A DNA stretch of 64,000 nucleotides from an uncultured Alsobacter sp. (GCF_945952055.1 NZ_CAMFHB010000014.1:62001-126000); one strand, 5' to 3'. Shown: positions 44,438 to 53,458, numbered from the stretch's first letter. The notes: a model not told the origin generated them from the sequence alone. Made by a program: numbers and translations.

Positions 44438-45442
44438 TCAGCGGGCCTTGCCGACGCGCAGCAGCCGACGGGCGTTGTCGGCGAGGTCGGGGGCGGGGCG
44501 ATGGGCGGTGCCGAGATCGGGGGCATCCCAGCCCGAGAAGTTCGTGCCGTAGACGAGGCGCTCGCGGCCGACGATCTGCTCGAAGAAGTGCTCGGAGCGC
44601 TCGCTGTTGAGGTGATTGTCGAACCACAGGCGCGCGTAGCGCTCCTCGAAGGCACCGTCCTGGCGCAGCTCCGGCGGCGACCATGGGCGCTTGCGCGCGG
44701 CGCGCTCCATCCGTCCCAGCAGGTAGGCGGACGAGCCGCCGCCGTGGCTGAGGCAGATGTCGATCTGCGGGTGCCGGTCGAGCACGCCCCCGTAGATCAG
44801 CGTGGCGACGGCGATCGTCTCCTGGGCGGCGAAGCCGATGACCACGTCGAGGTCGAAGCGCTTGAGGTTCGGGTCGCCGGGCGGGCCGTCGAGCCCCGCC
44901 GGGCCCGGATGGATGAACAGCGGCACGTCGAGCCGGACGCAGGCGGCATAGAACTGGTCGAGCGAGGGATGGTCGAGCGGCACCGGGCTGTCCGTGCCGA
45001 TGTAGCCGCCCAGGAACCCGAGGGACGTCACGGCGTGCTCGAGTTCGGCCACGGCGGCGGCCGGATCCTGCAGCGGCAGGGCCGCGAAGGCGGCGAGACG
45101 GCCGGGGTGTGCCGCCACGATCCTGGCCAGCGCCTCGTTGTGCGTCCGGCAGAAGGTGACGGCGGCGGCCGGATCGATGAAGTGGAAATAGGTCAGCGGG
45201 TTCGGCGAGAGGACCTGGACGTCGATGCCCGCCTGGTCCATCCGCTGGACCCGAAGGTCGGCTTCCATGAACGGCCCGCCGACGTAGCGCACGCCGTCGA
45301 GGCGGTAGGAGCCGACACGGAACCAGGGCATGCCGTCAGGGTGCTGGCCGATTTCCGGCCCGAACGGACCGGCGGCGCCCATGGTCTCGGCGATGACCAC
45401 GTGGGCGTGAACGTCGATGACGGCTGCATCCTTCAGTCCCAC
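44438..45442 (-). CDS. Amidohydrolase family 2 (ACMSD-like decarboxylase/hydrolase)
   Basis: A 334-residue TIM-barrel metalloenzyme. VIDVHAHVVI gives the first metal pair; VPLFIHPGPAG, LSHGGGSSAYLLGRME and YGTNFSGWDAPDL carry the later His and the catalytic region in the order seen in aminocarboxymuconate-semialdehyde decarboxylase relatives. These act as non-oxidative decarboxylases or hydrolases of aromatic-ring cleavage products. I prefer the GTG at 45442, five bases after AGGGAGG; the GTG at 45448 abuts it. An AT-rich palindrome lies ~80 bp upstream. Confidence 0.84.
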   Translation of the reverse strand: MGLKDAAVIDVHAHVVIAETMGAAGPFGPEIGQHPDGMPWFRVGSYRLDGVRYVGGPFMEADLRVQRMDQAGIDVQVLSPNPLTYFHFIDPAAAVTFCRTHNEALARIVAAHPGRLAAFAALPLQDPAAAVAELEHAVTSLGFLGGYIGTDSPVPLDHPSLDQFYAACVRLDVPLFIHPGPAGLDGPPGDPNLKRFDLDVVIGFAAQETIAVATLIYGGVLDRHPQIDICLSHGGGSSAYLLGRMERAARKRPWSPPELRQDGAFEERYARLWFDNHLNSERSEHFFEQIVGRERLVYGTNFSGWDAPDLGTAHRPAPDLADNARRLLRVGKAR

Positions 45443-45523
45443 GGCCACCTCCCTGGGCGGCGGTGCCAGCGGCCCGCGCGCCTCGTTCGGGCAGGATCGA
45501 AGGGGCGCCTGCCCGCGCCCTGG

Positions 45524-45539
45524 ATCGATAATGATCGAT
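45524..45539. promoter_or_regulatory. Candidate MarR-family operator
   Basis: ATCGAT (45524-45529), AATG, ATCGAT (45534-45539), inside an AT-rich island that continues to 45551 and stands out from the GC-rich surroundings. It lies between the MarR gene stop and the amidohydrolase start, about 85 bp before the latter. MarR dimers commonly bind such 16-20-bp palindromes. Confidence 0.45.
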
Positions 45540-45571
45540 TTCGATATAAATGGCCAGCGGCAGCGCGGCCG

Positions 45572-46060
45572 TCAATCGTCGTCGTGGGCCTTGGAGTAGT
45601 CTTCGAGCGAGACGAACAGCCGATCGAGCAGCGTGGAGAGCTCGCCGAGCTCAGCCTCCGACAGGGATTGCACCATGTGGAGGTAGACGTCGCGGCTCAG
45701 CGCCTCGCATTCGGCCGCGATGCGGCGGCCCTCGTCGGTGAGCGTGACGGCGACCGACCTGTTGTCGTCCTGCGCCCGCGTGCGCGTGATCAACCCGCGG
45801 CGCTCCAGGTTGAGCAACTGGTGGGAGATCGTCGACTGGGGCAGCACGAGCACGTCGACGAGCTGTCCGACGCGCGCCTCGCCGGCCTCCGCCAGGAACA
45901 CCAGCAGGCGCGAGGTGATCTGCTCGATCTTGCGCTCGCGCAGCAGGCGGTTGGCGACCAGCGCCAGCTTGGCGTTCAGCCGGTGGATCTTGAACGAGAC
46001 GCGCTGGCCGGGGACGGGGACGTCCGCCGCGTCGGGTTCGCGAGCCGTCTTCGCAGTCAT
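45572..46060 (-). CDS. MarR-family transcriptional regulator
   Basis: A 162-residue winged-helix regulator. Helix 1 starts at VSFKIHRLNAKLALVANRLL; the recognition part is VLPQSTISHQLLNLERRGLITRTRAQDDNRSVAVTLTDEGRR (abridged: STISHQLLNLERRGLI, then wing DDNRSVAVTLT). The start could be 46060 or 46096; both are ATG. It sits between the leftward amidohydrolase genes and the divergent flavin oxidoreductase gene, so both are likely targets, with an aromatic acid-like ligand releasing repression as in many MarR proteins. Confidence 0.9.
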   Translation of the reverse strand: MTAKTAREPDAADVPVPGQRVSFKIHRLNAKLALVANRLLRERKIEQITSRLLVFLAEAGEARVGQLVDVLVLPQSTISHQLLNLERRGLITRTRAQDDNRSVAVTLTDEGRRIAAECEALSRDVYLHMVQSLSEAELGELSTLLDRLFVSLEDYSKAHDDD

Positions 46061-46291
46061 CTTCTGAGGCACGCCGTGACCCCGGTCTGTCGTCATCGAG
46101 CCCCGCGCCCCCGGCGCGCCGGCGCCGGCAGGGTGCACAAGGACGGCGATGCCCGCAAGGCCGCTGCGCGCGGTCGCGGTGAAGCAACCGTGCCGATCCG
46201 CGCTTGACCCGGCGCGACGGCGGTCCCTAGCCTGACCCCGGACACGGGTCGGGACCGGGGCGATGGGCGGATGCATGGGAGGCGACCGCCG

Positions 46292-47428
46292 ATGATGGCC
46301 TCGCCGGAGCACGGACTTTTCACCCCGGTGACCCTGGGGTCGCTGCGCCTGCCCAACCGCATCGTCATGGCGCCGATGACCCGCGGCTTCTCGCCCGACG
46401 GTGTGCCTGGGGAGACCGTCGCGGCCTACTACGAACGCCGTGCCGCCGGCGGCGTCGGTCTGATCGTCACCGAGGGGGTCGCGGTCAATGCCGAAGGTTG
46501 GCACTCCTTCACGGCGCCGCGTCTCTACGGCGACGACATCGTGCTGCCGTGGAGGCGCGTGGTCGAGCGGGTGCACGCGGCCGGGGGGCGCATCGCGGCG
46601 CAGCTCTGGCACGTCGGCGCCACCGCCTGGACCACCGTCCTGCATGCCGGCGAGGTGCGCCCGCGCGTGCCGCGCGCGGGGCCCTCCGGCCTGTCGGGAG
46701 CCGGGGAGCCGATCGCCCGCGCGATGAGCGGGCGCGACGTCGCCGACACGATCGCGGCCTTCGCGACGGCGACGCGGCGGGCGCGCGACATCGGCTTCGA
46801 CGGCATCGAGATCCACGGTGCGCACGGCTATCTCGTGGACCAGTTTCTCTGGGCCCGCACCAATCGCCGCGCCGACCGCTACGGCGGAGACGCCCTGCAG
46901 CGGGCGACCTTCGCCCGCGAGCTGGTCCAGGCCTGCAGGGCCGAGGGCGGACCGGACTTCCCCATCCTGTTCCGCTTCTCGCAATGGAAGTCGCTCGACT
47001 ACGGCGCGACGCTGTTCGACGGCCCGGCGGACATGGAGCGCGTCCTGCGTCCGCTCGCCGACGCCGGCGTGACCGCGTTCCACGCCTCCCAGCGCCGCTT
47101 CTGGGAACCGGCCTTCGCCGGCAGCCCCCTCAACCTCGCCGGCTGGGCCCGGAAGGTCACCGGCAAGCCGTCCATCACGGTCGGCTCCATCCTGCTCGAC
47201 GCCGACTTCAAGCAGGGCACCACGGAGCGCGGCGGCGGGACCGCCGCCGGCGCCGTGACCGCGGAACGGATGGAGCTGTTGGCCGGCATGCTCGCGCGCG
47301 GCGAGGTCGACGCAGCCGCCATCGGCCGCGCCCTCATCGCCAACCCCGACCTGCCCGAAATCCTGCGGCGGGGTCGTATCGGCGACCTGCACGGCTTCGA
47401 TCGCGCGCAGCTCGCCACGCTGGAGTGA
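46292..47428 (+). CDS. NADH:flavin oxidoreductase, old yellow enzyme family
   Basis: A 378-residue FMN TIM-barrel ene-reductase. LGSLRLPNRIVMAPMTR is the FMN-binding N terminus; QLWHVGATA, IEIHGAHGYLVDQFLW (substrate-site H-x2-H), RFSQWKS and the phosphate-binding AAIGRALIANPDLPEIL follow in order. It reduces activated C=C bonds of unsaturated carbonyls with NAD(P)H. GGGAGG lies nine bases before 46292; 46271 and 46295 are other ATGs. It is divergent to the MarR gene and probably belongs to the same catabolic module as the two amidohydrolases. Confidence 0.9.
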   Translation: MMASPEHGLFTPVTLGSLRLPNRIVMAPMTRGFSPDGVPGETVAAYYERRAAGGVGLIVTEGVAVNAEGWHSFTAPRLYGDDIVLPWRRVVERVHAAGGRIAAQLWHVGATAWTTVLHAGEVRPRVPRAGPSGLSGAGEPIARAMSGRDVADTIAAFATATRRARDIGFDGIEIHGAHGYLVDQFLWARTNRRADRYGGDALQRATFARELVQACRAEGGPDFPILFRFSQWKSLDYGATLFDGPADMERVLRPLADAGVTAFHASQRRFWEPAFAGSPLNLAGWARKVTGKPSITVGSILLDADFKQGTTERGGGTAAGAVTAERMELLAGMLARGEVDAAAIGRALIANPDLPEILRRGRIGDLHGFDRAQLATLE

Positions 47429-47446
47429 AACGCGCCCGGCGCCGCC

Positions 47447-48472
47447 CTAGCCTTCCGCGTCCATCACCACGAACCCGGTCCGCGCCGTCGTGCGCCGCGA
47501 GATCGTGTCCGCGTCGTCGGTCGTCACCAGCGTCATGCCCATGTGCATGCGCCGGCGGGCCTGCTCGAGCAGGGCGGGGTCGATCGAGATCCGTTCCAGT
47601 GTCTGCGGCTGGGCGAACGGGTCCGTGCTGGCGGTGAAGGACGAGGCGAGCCAGGTGAGCCTGTCGGCGTCGGCATCGGCCTGCGCCAGCGTGTAGACCC
47701 TGTTGCCCAGCGGCTTGCCGGGATCCTTGATCGCCACGCGGCCGCGTGCCACCTCGCGGCCGTTCTCGAGAACGCGCGCGGTCTGGCTCTTGCGGCTCAC
47801 GACGACGGCCGTCGTCTTCGGGGTGGCCTCATGTCCTTCCGCATAGGCCTGGCGCAGCAGCGCGGTCTGCACGGCGTGGAACTCGTTGCGGGCATATTGC
47901 CCGAGGATCATGCCCGGGTGCGTGACGGAGGAGGGCTGGGAGGTGTCGTCCGCGATGACCACGGTCATGCCGAGCCTGGTGACGCCGAACAGCAGTTCGG
48001 AAAACCCCATCGGCAGGCGCACGCAACCGTGCGAGGCCGGGTAGCCCGGCAGCTGGCCGGCATGCAGCGCGATGCCCGACCAGGTGAGCCGGTTCATGTT
48101 GGGCATCGGCGCTCCGTTGTAGGTCGAGGAGCGGTGGTGCTTGTCCTTCTGCAGGATCGTGAAGACCCCCGTCGGCGTGCGGTGTCCCGCCTTGCCCGTC
48201 GAGCAGCTCGACGCGCCGATCCGCACGCCGTTGCGGTAGACGTGGACCCGCTGGTCCGGGATCGACACGATGATCAGGATCGGCCCGGCGTCGGAGCGGT
48301 CCGGGAACCAGTCGTACTCGCCGTTCTTGAGCTCGTCGGCGAGCTTGGTGGTGCGTTGGCCGAGCCCAGGCGTCGGCCCGCCCAGGATCGCCGTCGCCGC
48401 CGCGCCCCCCGCCAGGCCACGCAGGACGGCGCGGCGGCTCGGACGCGCCGATCCACCGTCGTCGACGCTCAC
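47447..48472 (-). CDS. L,D-transpeptidase (YkuD domain)
   Basis: A 341-residue exported protein. The N terminus SRRAVLRGLAGGAAATAILGG looks like a twin-arginine signal. The YkuD domain runs from ~residue 65 (ILIIVSIPDQRVHVYRNG) to ~205, with ALHAGQLPGYPASHGCVRLP holding the catalytic Cys. It should make or attach L,D-crosslinks in peptidoglycan. The remaining ~135 residues form a second domain I cannot name. The start is GTG and overlaps the stop of the SH3-like gene (GTGA), with GAGG seven bases ahead, so the two proteins are co-translated. Confidence 0.87.
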   Translation of the reverse strand: MSVDDGGSARPSRRAVLRGLAGGAAATAILGGPTPGLGQRTTKLADELKNGEYDWFPDRSDAGPILIIVSIPDQRVHVYRNGVRIGASSCSTGKAGHRTPTGVFTILQKDKHHRSSTYNGAPMPNMNRLTWSGIALHAGQLPGYPASHGCVRLPMGFSELLFGVTRLGMTVVIADDTSQPSSVTHPGMILGQYARNEFHAVQTALLRQAYAEGHEATPKTTAVVVSRKSQTARVLENGREVARGRVAIKDPGKPLGNRVYTLAQADADADRLTWLASSFTASTDPFAQPQTLERISIDPALLEQARRRMHMGMTLVTTDDADTISRRTTARTGFVVMDAEG

Positions 48473-49404
48473 AGCCCGCCCTCGTTCACCTTGGACATCA
48501 CGCCGAGATAGACCCCGGCCGGATTGAAGCGGCAGGCGAAGGGCTTCACGCCCTGGGACCCGAGATCGGCGGTCGCATCGACCAGCGACCCTTCCGGGCC
48601 CGGCCGCGTGCCGAGGATGCGGATCCTGTCCGGCTTCGTGGCGAAGTCTACCGCCGCGTAGCGGCGACACTCGGCCGACTGGTCCCTGGCCGGCACGGCA
48701 CTGCCCGACGCTTCTCGCAGATAGCGGCCGTTGACCCAGCCACGCATCGGCGAGCCGCCGGTCGTCTCGACCTGGCACCATCGCTGCGCCCCGACCATGC
48801 GGCAGCCGCCGTTGCGCAGCGTCGTGCCGTTGGCCAGATCGGCGAGGCTCGCCGCGCGCAGGGACGGATCACCGCGCAGATGCAGCGTGTCACCCCGCGG
48901 CACACCGGCCACGACCCACGTGTCCGGGCCGCCCTGGAGGCCGTCCGCGAAATCGCCCTTCACAGGACCCGCTGCCGCCGCCGAGGCGCCGGGGATCGCG
49001 ACGGTGAGCGTGAAGTTCGCCCGCTGGCCTCGTCGGGCGGCGGCCCGGTTCAGGAACACGGTCACGGTGTAGGTGCCCGAGGTCGCCAGGGCGCCTTCGA
49101 AGCGGTTGGGATCGGGCAGCATGTCGGCGACGGCGAGGGCCTCGTCGCCGGGGCCTCGACCGGGTGCGTAGAGATTGAACGAGGCGAACCTGCTCGAGCT
49201 CTTGAAGGCGAGCTTCAGGGTCTGGCCCGCTTCGGCGGCCACCGTGTAGGCGACGGTCGCGTCGCCGACGACGGTCCCGCGCAGCGTGGCGCTCGTCGCA
49301 CCGGGGGCGAAGCGCACGGCGACGGGGCGCATGTCCTGCGCCATGGCGGCGGGCGGCGCGCACAGGAGCGCGGCGAGAATGGCCTTGTGCAGGACCCGGC
49401 GCAT
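48469..49404 (-). CDS. Secreted SH3-like / pre-peptidase-type domain protein
   Basis: A 311-residue exported protein with signal peptide MRRVLHKAILAALLCAP ending AMAQD and an excellent AGGAGG four bases before the ATG. Residues ~30-130 (GTVVGDATVAYTVAAEAGQTL, SFNLYAPG, TYTVTVFLN) resemble a PPC-like beta-sandwich. Residues ~165-230 look like a bacterial SH3 domain, with LHLRGDPSLRA, CRMVGAQRWCQVE and RGWVNGRYL. The C-terminal ~80 residues are unassigned. Coupled to the L,D-transpeptidase gene, it may bind peptidoglycan or assist that enzyme; this is inference. Confidence 0.78.
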   Translation of the reverse strand: MRRVLHKAILAALLCAPPAAMAQDMRPVAVRFAPGATSATLRGTVVGDATVAYTVAAEAGQTLKLAFKSSSRFASFNLYAPGRGPGDEALAVADMLPDPNRFEGALATSGTYTVTVFLNRAAARRGQRANFTLTVAIPGASAAAAGPVKGDFADGLQGGPDTWVVAGVPRGDTLHLRGDPSLRAASLADLANGTTLRNGGCRMVGAQRWCQVETTGGSPMRGWVNGRYLREASGSAVPARDQSAECRRYAAVDFATKPDRIRILGTRPGPEGSLVDATADLGSQGVKPFACRFNPAGVYLGVMSKVNEGGL

Positions 49405-49464
49405 GGGGCCTCCTGAAGATTGGCTGAGCTTCAGCCGGACCATTTCAGGTTGGCCGACGGGTCG

Positions 49465-50394
49465 CTATCCGGATTGCGCACGCCGCAGCGTGGCGGACGG
49501 GCTCTCCCCGAACCGCGCCGCATAGGTCTGGGAGAAGCGTCCCAGATGGGTGAAGCCGCATTGCAGGGCGAGGTCCGTGACACGGTCGTCGGGATCGCCG
49601 CGCACGAGGCGCAGGCGAACCTGCTCGAGACGGGCGCGGGTGAGCGCCTGGTGAGGCGTGAGCCCCCGGTACCGGCGAAACGTCGCCTGCAGACCGCGAA
49701 CGCTGAGCCCGGCTTCCGCCGCGACGCTCTCGATGCGGATGGGCAGGCCCGCATGGGCCTCCATGAAGGCTTCCGCGCGCCCGAGCTGCGCCAGGCTGCC
49801 GGTGGCGGCACGGCGGCCCGGACGGGTCTCCGCGAGCGCCGCGGCGAGACGCCCGGTCAGTTGCTCGGCCGCGACGGCGAGGGTCTCGCCGGACGCAGCC
49901 CCGCGCCGCAGGAGAGCCATCAGGTCGCTCATCTCGCGTGCCAGGGCCGCCGCCTCGCCCGCGCGGGCCAGCCTGCCCGGCTCGGCGGCGACCTCGCCCC
50001 CGAGCGCATCGCGGGGGATGGCGAGGAGCAGCGCCTCATACAGGCCGGCCTGGTCCGGCGCCACGATCGTGCGCCGCTCGTTGGGGCCGAACACCAGCAG
50101 GTCGCCGACACCCGCCGTCCAGTCCGAGGTCTTCGTGGCCACGTCGACCCGCCCGCGCAGCGGCAGGATGACGTTGACGTGGACCTCCTCGGCCAGCGCC
50201 ACCTCGTGTCCGGTCGAGTGGACGCCGAAGAGCTTGCAGCCACGGTCGCCGATCGCGGCGCTCTCGATCCTCATCCGCCCGTCGGGGCGCGAGAACGCGA
50301 AGTGACGCGTCTGGCTGAAGATGACCGGATCGGTCCCGCGCCGACCCTCGAATGCGACGGATCGAAGCCCTGCCAACTGGTCCCTCTCGCCCAT
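49465..50394 (-). CDS. AraC-family transcriptional regulator
   Basis: A 309-residue regulator. The C-terminal ~100 residues hold the two helix-turn-helix motifs (IESVAAEAGLSVRGLQATFRRY and VTDLALQCGFTHLGRFSQTYAARFG). The N-terminal ~180 residues form a cupin-like sensing domain with HVNVILPLRGRVDV and DLLVFGPNERRTIV. It is divergent, across 135 bp, to the small secreted protein gene at 50530, a likely target. The effector is unknown. Confidence 0.9.
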   Translation of the reverse strand: MGERDQLAGLRSVAFEGRRGTDPVIFSQTRHFAFSRPDGRMRIESAAIGDRGCKLFGVHSTGHEVALAEEVHVNVILPLRGRVDVATKTSDWTAGVGDLLVFGPNERRTIVAPDQAGLYEALLLAIPRDALGGEVAAEPGRLARAGEAAALAREMSDLMALLRRGAASGETLAVAAEQLTGRLAAALAETRPGRRAATGSLAQLGRAEAFMEAHAGLPIRIESVAAEAGLSVRGLQATFRRYRGLTPHQALTRARLEQVRLRLVRGDPDDRVTDLALQCGFTHLGRFSQTYAARFGESPSATLRRAQSG

Positions 50395-50529
50395 GGCGGC
50401 GGCGCGGCGCCCCGCTCCCCGGCAATGTGACTGAAGCTACGCAATATGGATAGCGCGGGGCGCGGCGCTGAGCCTTACTGGCCACCCGCATTACGCGAAT
50501 GTGATCTGCCGACACAGAGGAGCTGAGCC

Positions 50530-50913
50530 GTGCTGACAGAACTCTTGCGACCGGTCGGGACAACCGTCTGCGCTCTCGCCGGTCTCGTGACCCTCGCCGT
50601 CCCGCTGTCCCAGCCGGCGGCGGCAAAGGACGGGCGCAATGCGGCCCTGATCGCAGGGGCCGCGCTGGGTGCGGCGGCCCTGGCCGCGGCGAGCCGAAGC
50701 CACCAGAGCGAATACTACCAGCCGTACTACGGCCCGGGCTATGCACCGCCCCCGCCGCAGCCGGCCTACGCGCCGCCGCCGAACTATGGCTACCAGTACT
50801 CCGCCGTCTTCCACCCCTATCCCGGCGTGACCTGCTACCCCGCGCAACGATCCTGCTACAAGGCCAACGGCAACTACTCGCCCACGATCTCGGGCCGAAT
50901 CTACGGCTACTGA
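50530..50913 (+). CDS. Small secreted Tyr/Pro-rich protein, unknown function
   Basis: A 127-residue protein without a recognised domain. It has a signal peptide (to about residue 32, PAAAK), a hydrophobic alanine/glycine segment (~38-54), then a low-complexity stretch YYQPYYGPGYAPPPPQP, and a C-terminal part with two cysteines (TCYPAQRSCYK) that could pair. The start is GTG with AGGAG about eight bases ahead. It lies 11 bp before another small secreted protein gene and is divergent to the AraC regulator. Envelope location is likely; function unknown. Confidence 0.72.
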   Translation: MLTELLRPVGTTVCALAGLVTLAVPLSQPAAAKDGRNAALIAGAALGAAALAAASRSHQSEYYQPYYGPGYAPPPPQPAYAPPPNYGYQYSAVFHPYPGVTCYPAQRSCYKANGNYSPTISGRIYGY

Positions 50914-50924
50914 GGAGCACCGCC

Positions 50925-51377
50925 ATGACGAAATCTTTCTTCGCAGGCCTGATCGTCGCGGGATCCTTCGCTGCGACCGCGCTCTTTTCCGGCCCGTCTC
51001 TCGCCGCCGGTTCGTCGGAGCCCTCGAGCCTCAGCCGCTACGTGCTGTCGCACGCGTCCGACTTCCTCAAGCAGTCGCTCGCGCCCGAGCAGATGTCCTC
51101 GCTGAACCTCGCCGCCTACTCCGCCGCCGCCGCTTCGGCCTGCGGCGAGATCGACCTCGACGAGGGGAAGTTCACCAAGCATTTCGAGAAGCTCGCCCAT
51201 CGCAACGAGGCCAAGCTGTCGCCCGAGCAGAAGGTCCAGTTCGAGCGCCAGCTGATGCTGGTCTATGGCGTCTCCATCGGCGCGTTCCTGGCCGAGGCGG
51301 GCCAGAATCCCGACGAGTTCTGCAAGGACGCCAAGGAGTTCAAGGACGCCAACCAGGCCACCATGCTCTGGAAGTGA
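50925..51377 (+). CDS. Small secreted protein, unknown function
   Basis: A 150-residue exported protein. The signal peptide MTKSFFAGLIVAGSFAATAL ends at SLAAG. The mature ~122 residues are mainly helical, with two cysteines (SACGEIDLDE and EFCKDAKEF) that could form one disulfide. No family was recognised. It follows the previous small secreted gene by 11 bp with a GGAG site and precedes the M13 peptidase gene by 40 bp, so the three probably form one operon. Confidence 0.75.
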   Translation: MTKSFFAGLIVAGSFAATALFSGPSLAAGSSEPSSLSRYVLSHASDFLKQSLAPEQMSSLNLAAYSAAAASACGEIDLDEGKFTKHFEKLAHRNEAKLSPEQKVQFERQLMLVYGVSIGAFLAEAGQNPDEFCKDAKEFKDANQATMLWK

Positions 51378-51417
51378 GCGTTCGCCACGGACCGATCCCC
51401 GCATCGAGGGTGCGACC

Positions 51418-53454
51418 ATGCACAAGCGTCTCTTCGCGGGGGTCGTCGTCGCCCTCGTTCTCGGATTCTCGGCCCGGTCCGGCGCGGCGGACAAGCCCGT
51501 CCTCGGCGCCTGGGGGCTGGAGACCCAGCACATGTCCCGGACCGTGCGGCCGGGCGACGACTTCTACCGCTACGTCAACGAGGGCTGGCTGAAGACGGCG
51601 GCGCCGCCGCCCGGGCTGCCCTACGCCAACGCGTTCGTGGATGCCTATCTGCGGACGCAGGGGCAGCTTCAGAGCCTCATCGACCGGATCCTGTCCGCCA
51701 AGGCGGACCCCGGCAGCGACGAGGACAAGATCGCCACGCTGTACCGCAGCTACGTCGACATGGACCGGCGCAACGCGCTCGGCCTGGCGCCCCTCGCCCC
51801 CGACCTCGACGAGGTCCGCGCCATCCGTGACCATGCGGACGCGGCCGCCGTCATGGGGCGCCCGCTGGCCAAGTCGCCGATGAACGCCGCCGTCACCGTC
51901 GACAGCCGCAATCCCCGCCGCTACGTGGTCGTTCTCGCCCAGGGCGGGCTCGGCCTGCCCGGCCGTGACTATTATCTCGAGGCGCAGGAGCCCTACGCGG
52001 GTCATCGGCAAGCCTATCTGGCGCATATCGCCGAGATCTTCCGGCGCGCCGGCATGGAGGGCGGGCCCGCGAAGGCGCAGGCCATCCTGGACCTGGAGAC
52101 GAAGCTCGCTCAGGTGCAATGGTCCCCCGCCGAGACGCGGGATCCGGTGAAGACCTATCGCGCGATGACGCTTCCTGAACTCGAGGCCTATGCCCCGGGC
52201 TTTGCCTGGACGCGCTTCTGGGCTTCCACCGGCCTCGGCGTGCCAGACCGGGTCGTCGTCCAGACGGACAGCGCCATCCAGAAGAGCGCGGCGATCGTCG
52301 CGGCGGCCGACATCGAGACGCTTCGCGCCTATCTCGCCTTCCACTACATCGACGACCTGTCGCCCCTGCTGTCGGCCGAGTGGAGCGACCTCAACTTCGC
52401 CTTCTACGGCAACCGGCTTGGGGGCATCGCGCAGCAGCAGAGCCTTGCAAACCGGGCGCAGGCCCACATCGCGGGAGGCTTCGGCGAGGTGCTCGGCCGC
52501 GCCTATGCGCGCCAGTTCTTCCCGGCCGCGTATCGCGAGCAGATGGACAGGATGGTCGGCCACCTGCGCACCGCCTTCCGGAAGCGCCTGGAGGGCAACG
52601 CCTGGATGGACGAGCCGACCCGCAAGGCCGCCATCGTCAAGCTCGACGCGATCGTCAGCCACATCGGCTACCCGGACCGCTATCGCGACTGGTCGAGCCT
52701 GACGTTCACGGCCGGGGACCTCGTCGCCAACCAGAAGGCCCTGGTGCGGTTCTTCGTGGCCGATTCCGTCGCGCGCCTCGGCGAGCCGCGGCGCGACTGG
52801 CAATGGGGCTATCCAGCCACCGAGATCAATGCCGGGTACAGCCCGTCGATGAACTCGATCACCTTCCCGGCCGGCATCCTGCAGTCGCCGTTCTTCGATC
52901 CTGCCGCCGACGCGGCGGTCAACTACGGGTCGATCGGCGCCGTCATCGGGCACGAACTGGGGCACGCGTTCGACGACCAGGGCAGCCAGTCGGACGAAAC
53001 CGGCGCCCTGCGCAACTGGTGGACGCCCGCAGCGCGCGGCGAGTTCGAGAAGCGTGCCGCCGTTCTCGTGGCCCAGTTCGACGGCTTCACGGCCCTGCCG
53101 GGCCTCAACGTCAACGGCAAGCTGACGCTCGGCGAGAACATCGGCGACCTCGGCGGGCTGACGATCGGCCTGGATGCCTACCGCGCCCACGTGGCCGAGC
53201 AGAACGGCGGGCAGGCGCCCGTGATCGACGGCTTCACCGGCGAGCAGCGCTACTTCCTGGCCTGGGCCCAGCTTTGGCGCGATTTCACCACGCCCGACAC
53301 TCTGCGCCGCAACGTGCTGACGGATCCCCACAGCCCCAGCGAGTTCAGGGTCAACGGTCCGCTGCGCAACATGGATGCCTGGTACGCCGCCTTCGGCGTG
53401 AAGGAGGGCGACGCGCTCTACCTCGCGCCGGAGAAGCGCACCAGGATCTGGTAG
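51418..53454 (+). CDS. M13-family zinc metallopeptidase (neprilysin/PepO-like)
   Basis: A 678-residue secreted endopeptidase of the usual M13 length. A signal peptide (to about residue 24, SGAAD) leads into PGDDFYRYVNEGWLK, the N-terminal family block. Zinc ligands are His-Glu-x2-His in VIGHELGHAFDDQG (~residue 511) and Glu in LGENIGDLGGL (~572); NAGYSPSMNSITFPAGILQ and the C-terminal NMDAWYAAFGVKEGD are also typical. It would cut peptides in the periplasm. I chose 51418 because it starts the signal peptide. It is convergent to the EAL gene with a 4-bp gap. Confidence 0.94.
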   Translation: MHKRLFAGVVVALVLGFSARSGAADKPVLGAWGLETQHMSRTVRPGDDFYRYVNEGWLKTAAPPPGLPYANAFVDAYLRTQGQLQSLIDRILSAKADPGSDEDKIATLYRSYVDMDRRNALGLAPLAPDLDEVRAIRDHADAAAVMGRPLAKSPMNAAVTVDSRNPRRYVVVLAQGGLGLPGRDYYLEAQEPYAGHRQAYLAHIAEIFRRAGMEGGPAKAQAILDLETKLAQVQWSPAETRDPVKTYRAMTLPELEAYAPGFAWTRFWASTGLGVPDRVVVQTDSAIQKSAAIVAAADIETLRAYLAFHYIDDLSPLLSAEWSDLNFAFYGNRLGGIAQQQSLANRAQAHIAGGFGEVLGRAYARQFFPAAYREQMDRMVGHLRTAFRKRLEGNAWMDEPTRKAAIVKLDAIVSHIGYPDRYRDWSSLTFTAGDLVANQKALVRFFVADSVARLGEPRRDWQWGYPATEINAGYSPSMNSITFPAGILQSPFFDPAADAAVNYGSIGAVIGHELGHAFDDQGSQSDETGALRNWWTPAARGEFEKRAAVLVAQFDGFTALPGLNVNGKLTLGENIGDLGGLTIGLDAYRAHVAEQNGGQAPVIDGFTGEQRYFLAWAQLWRDFTTPDTLRRNVLTDPHSPSEFRVNGPLRNMDAWYAAFGVKEGDALYLAPEKRTRIW

Positions 53455-53458
53455 GGCC

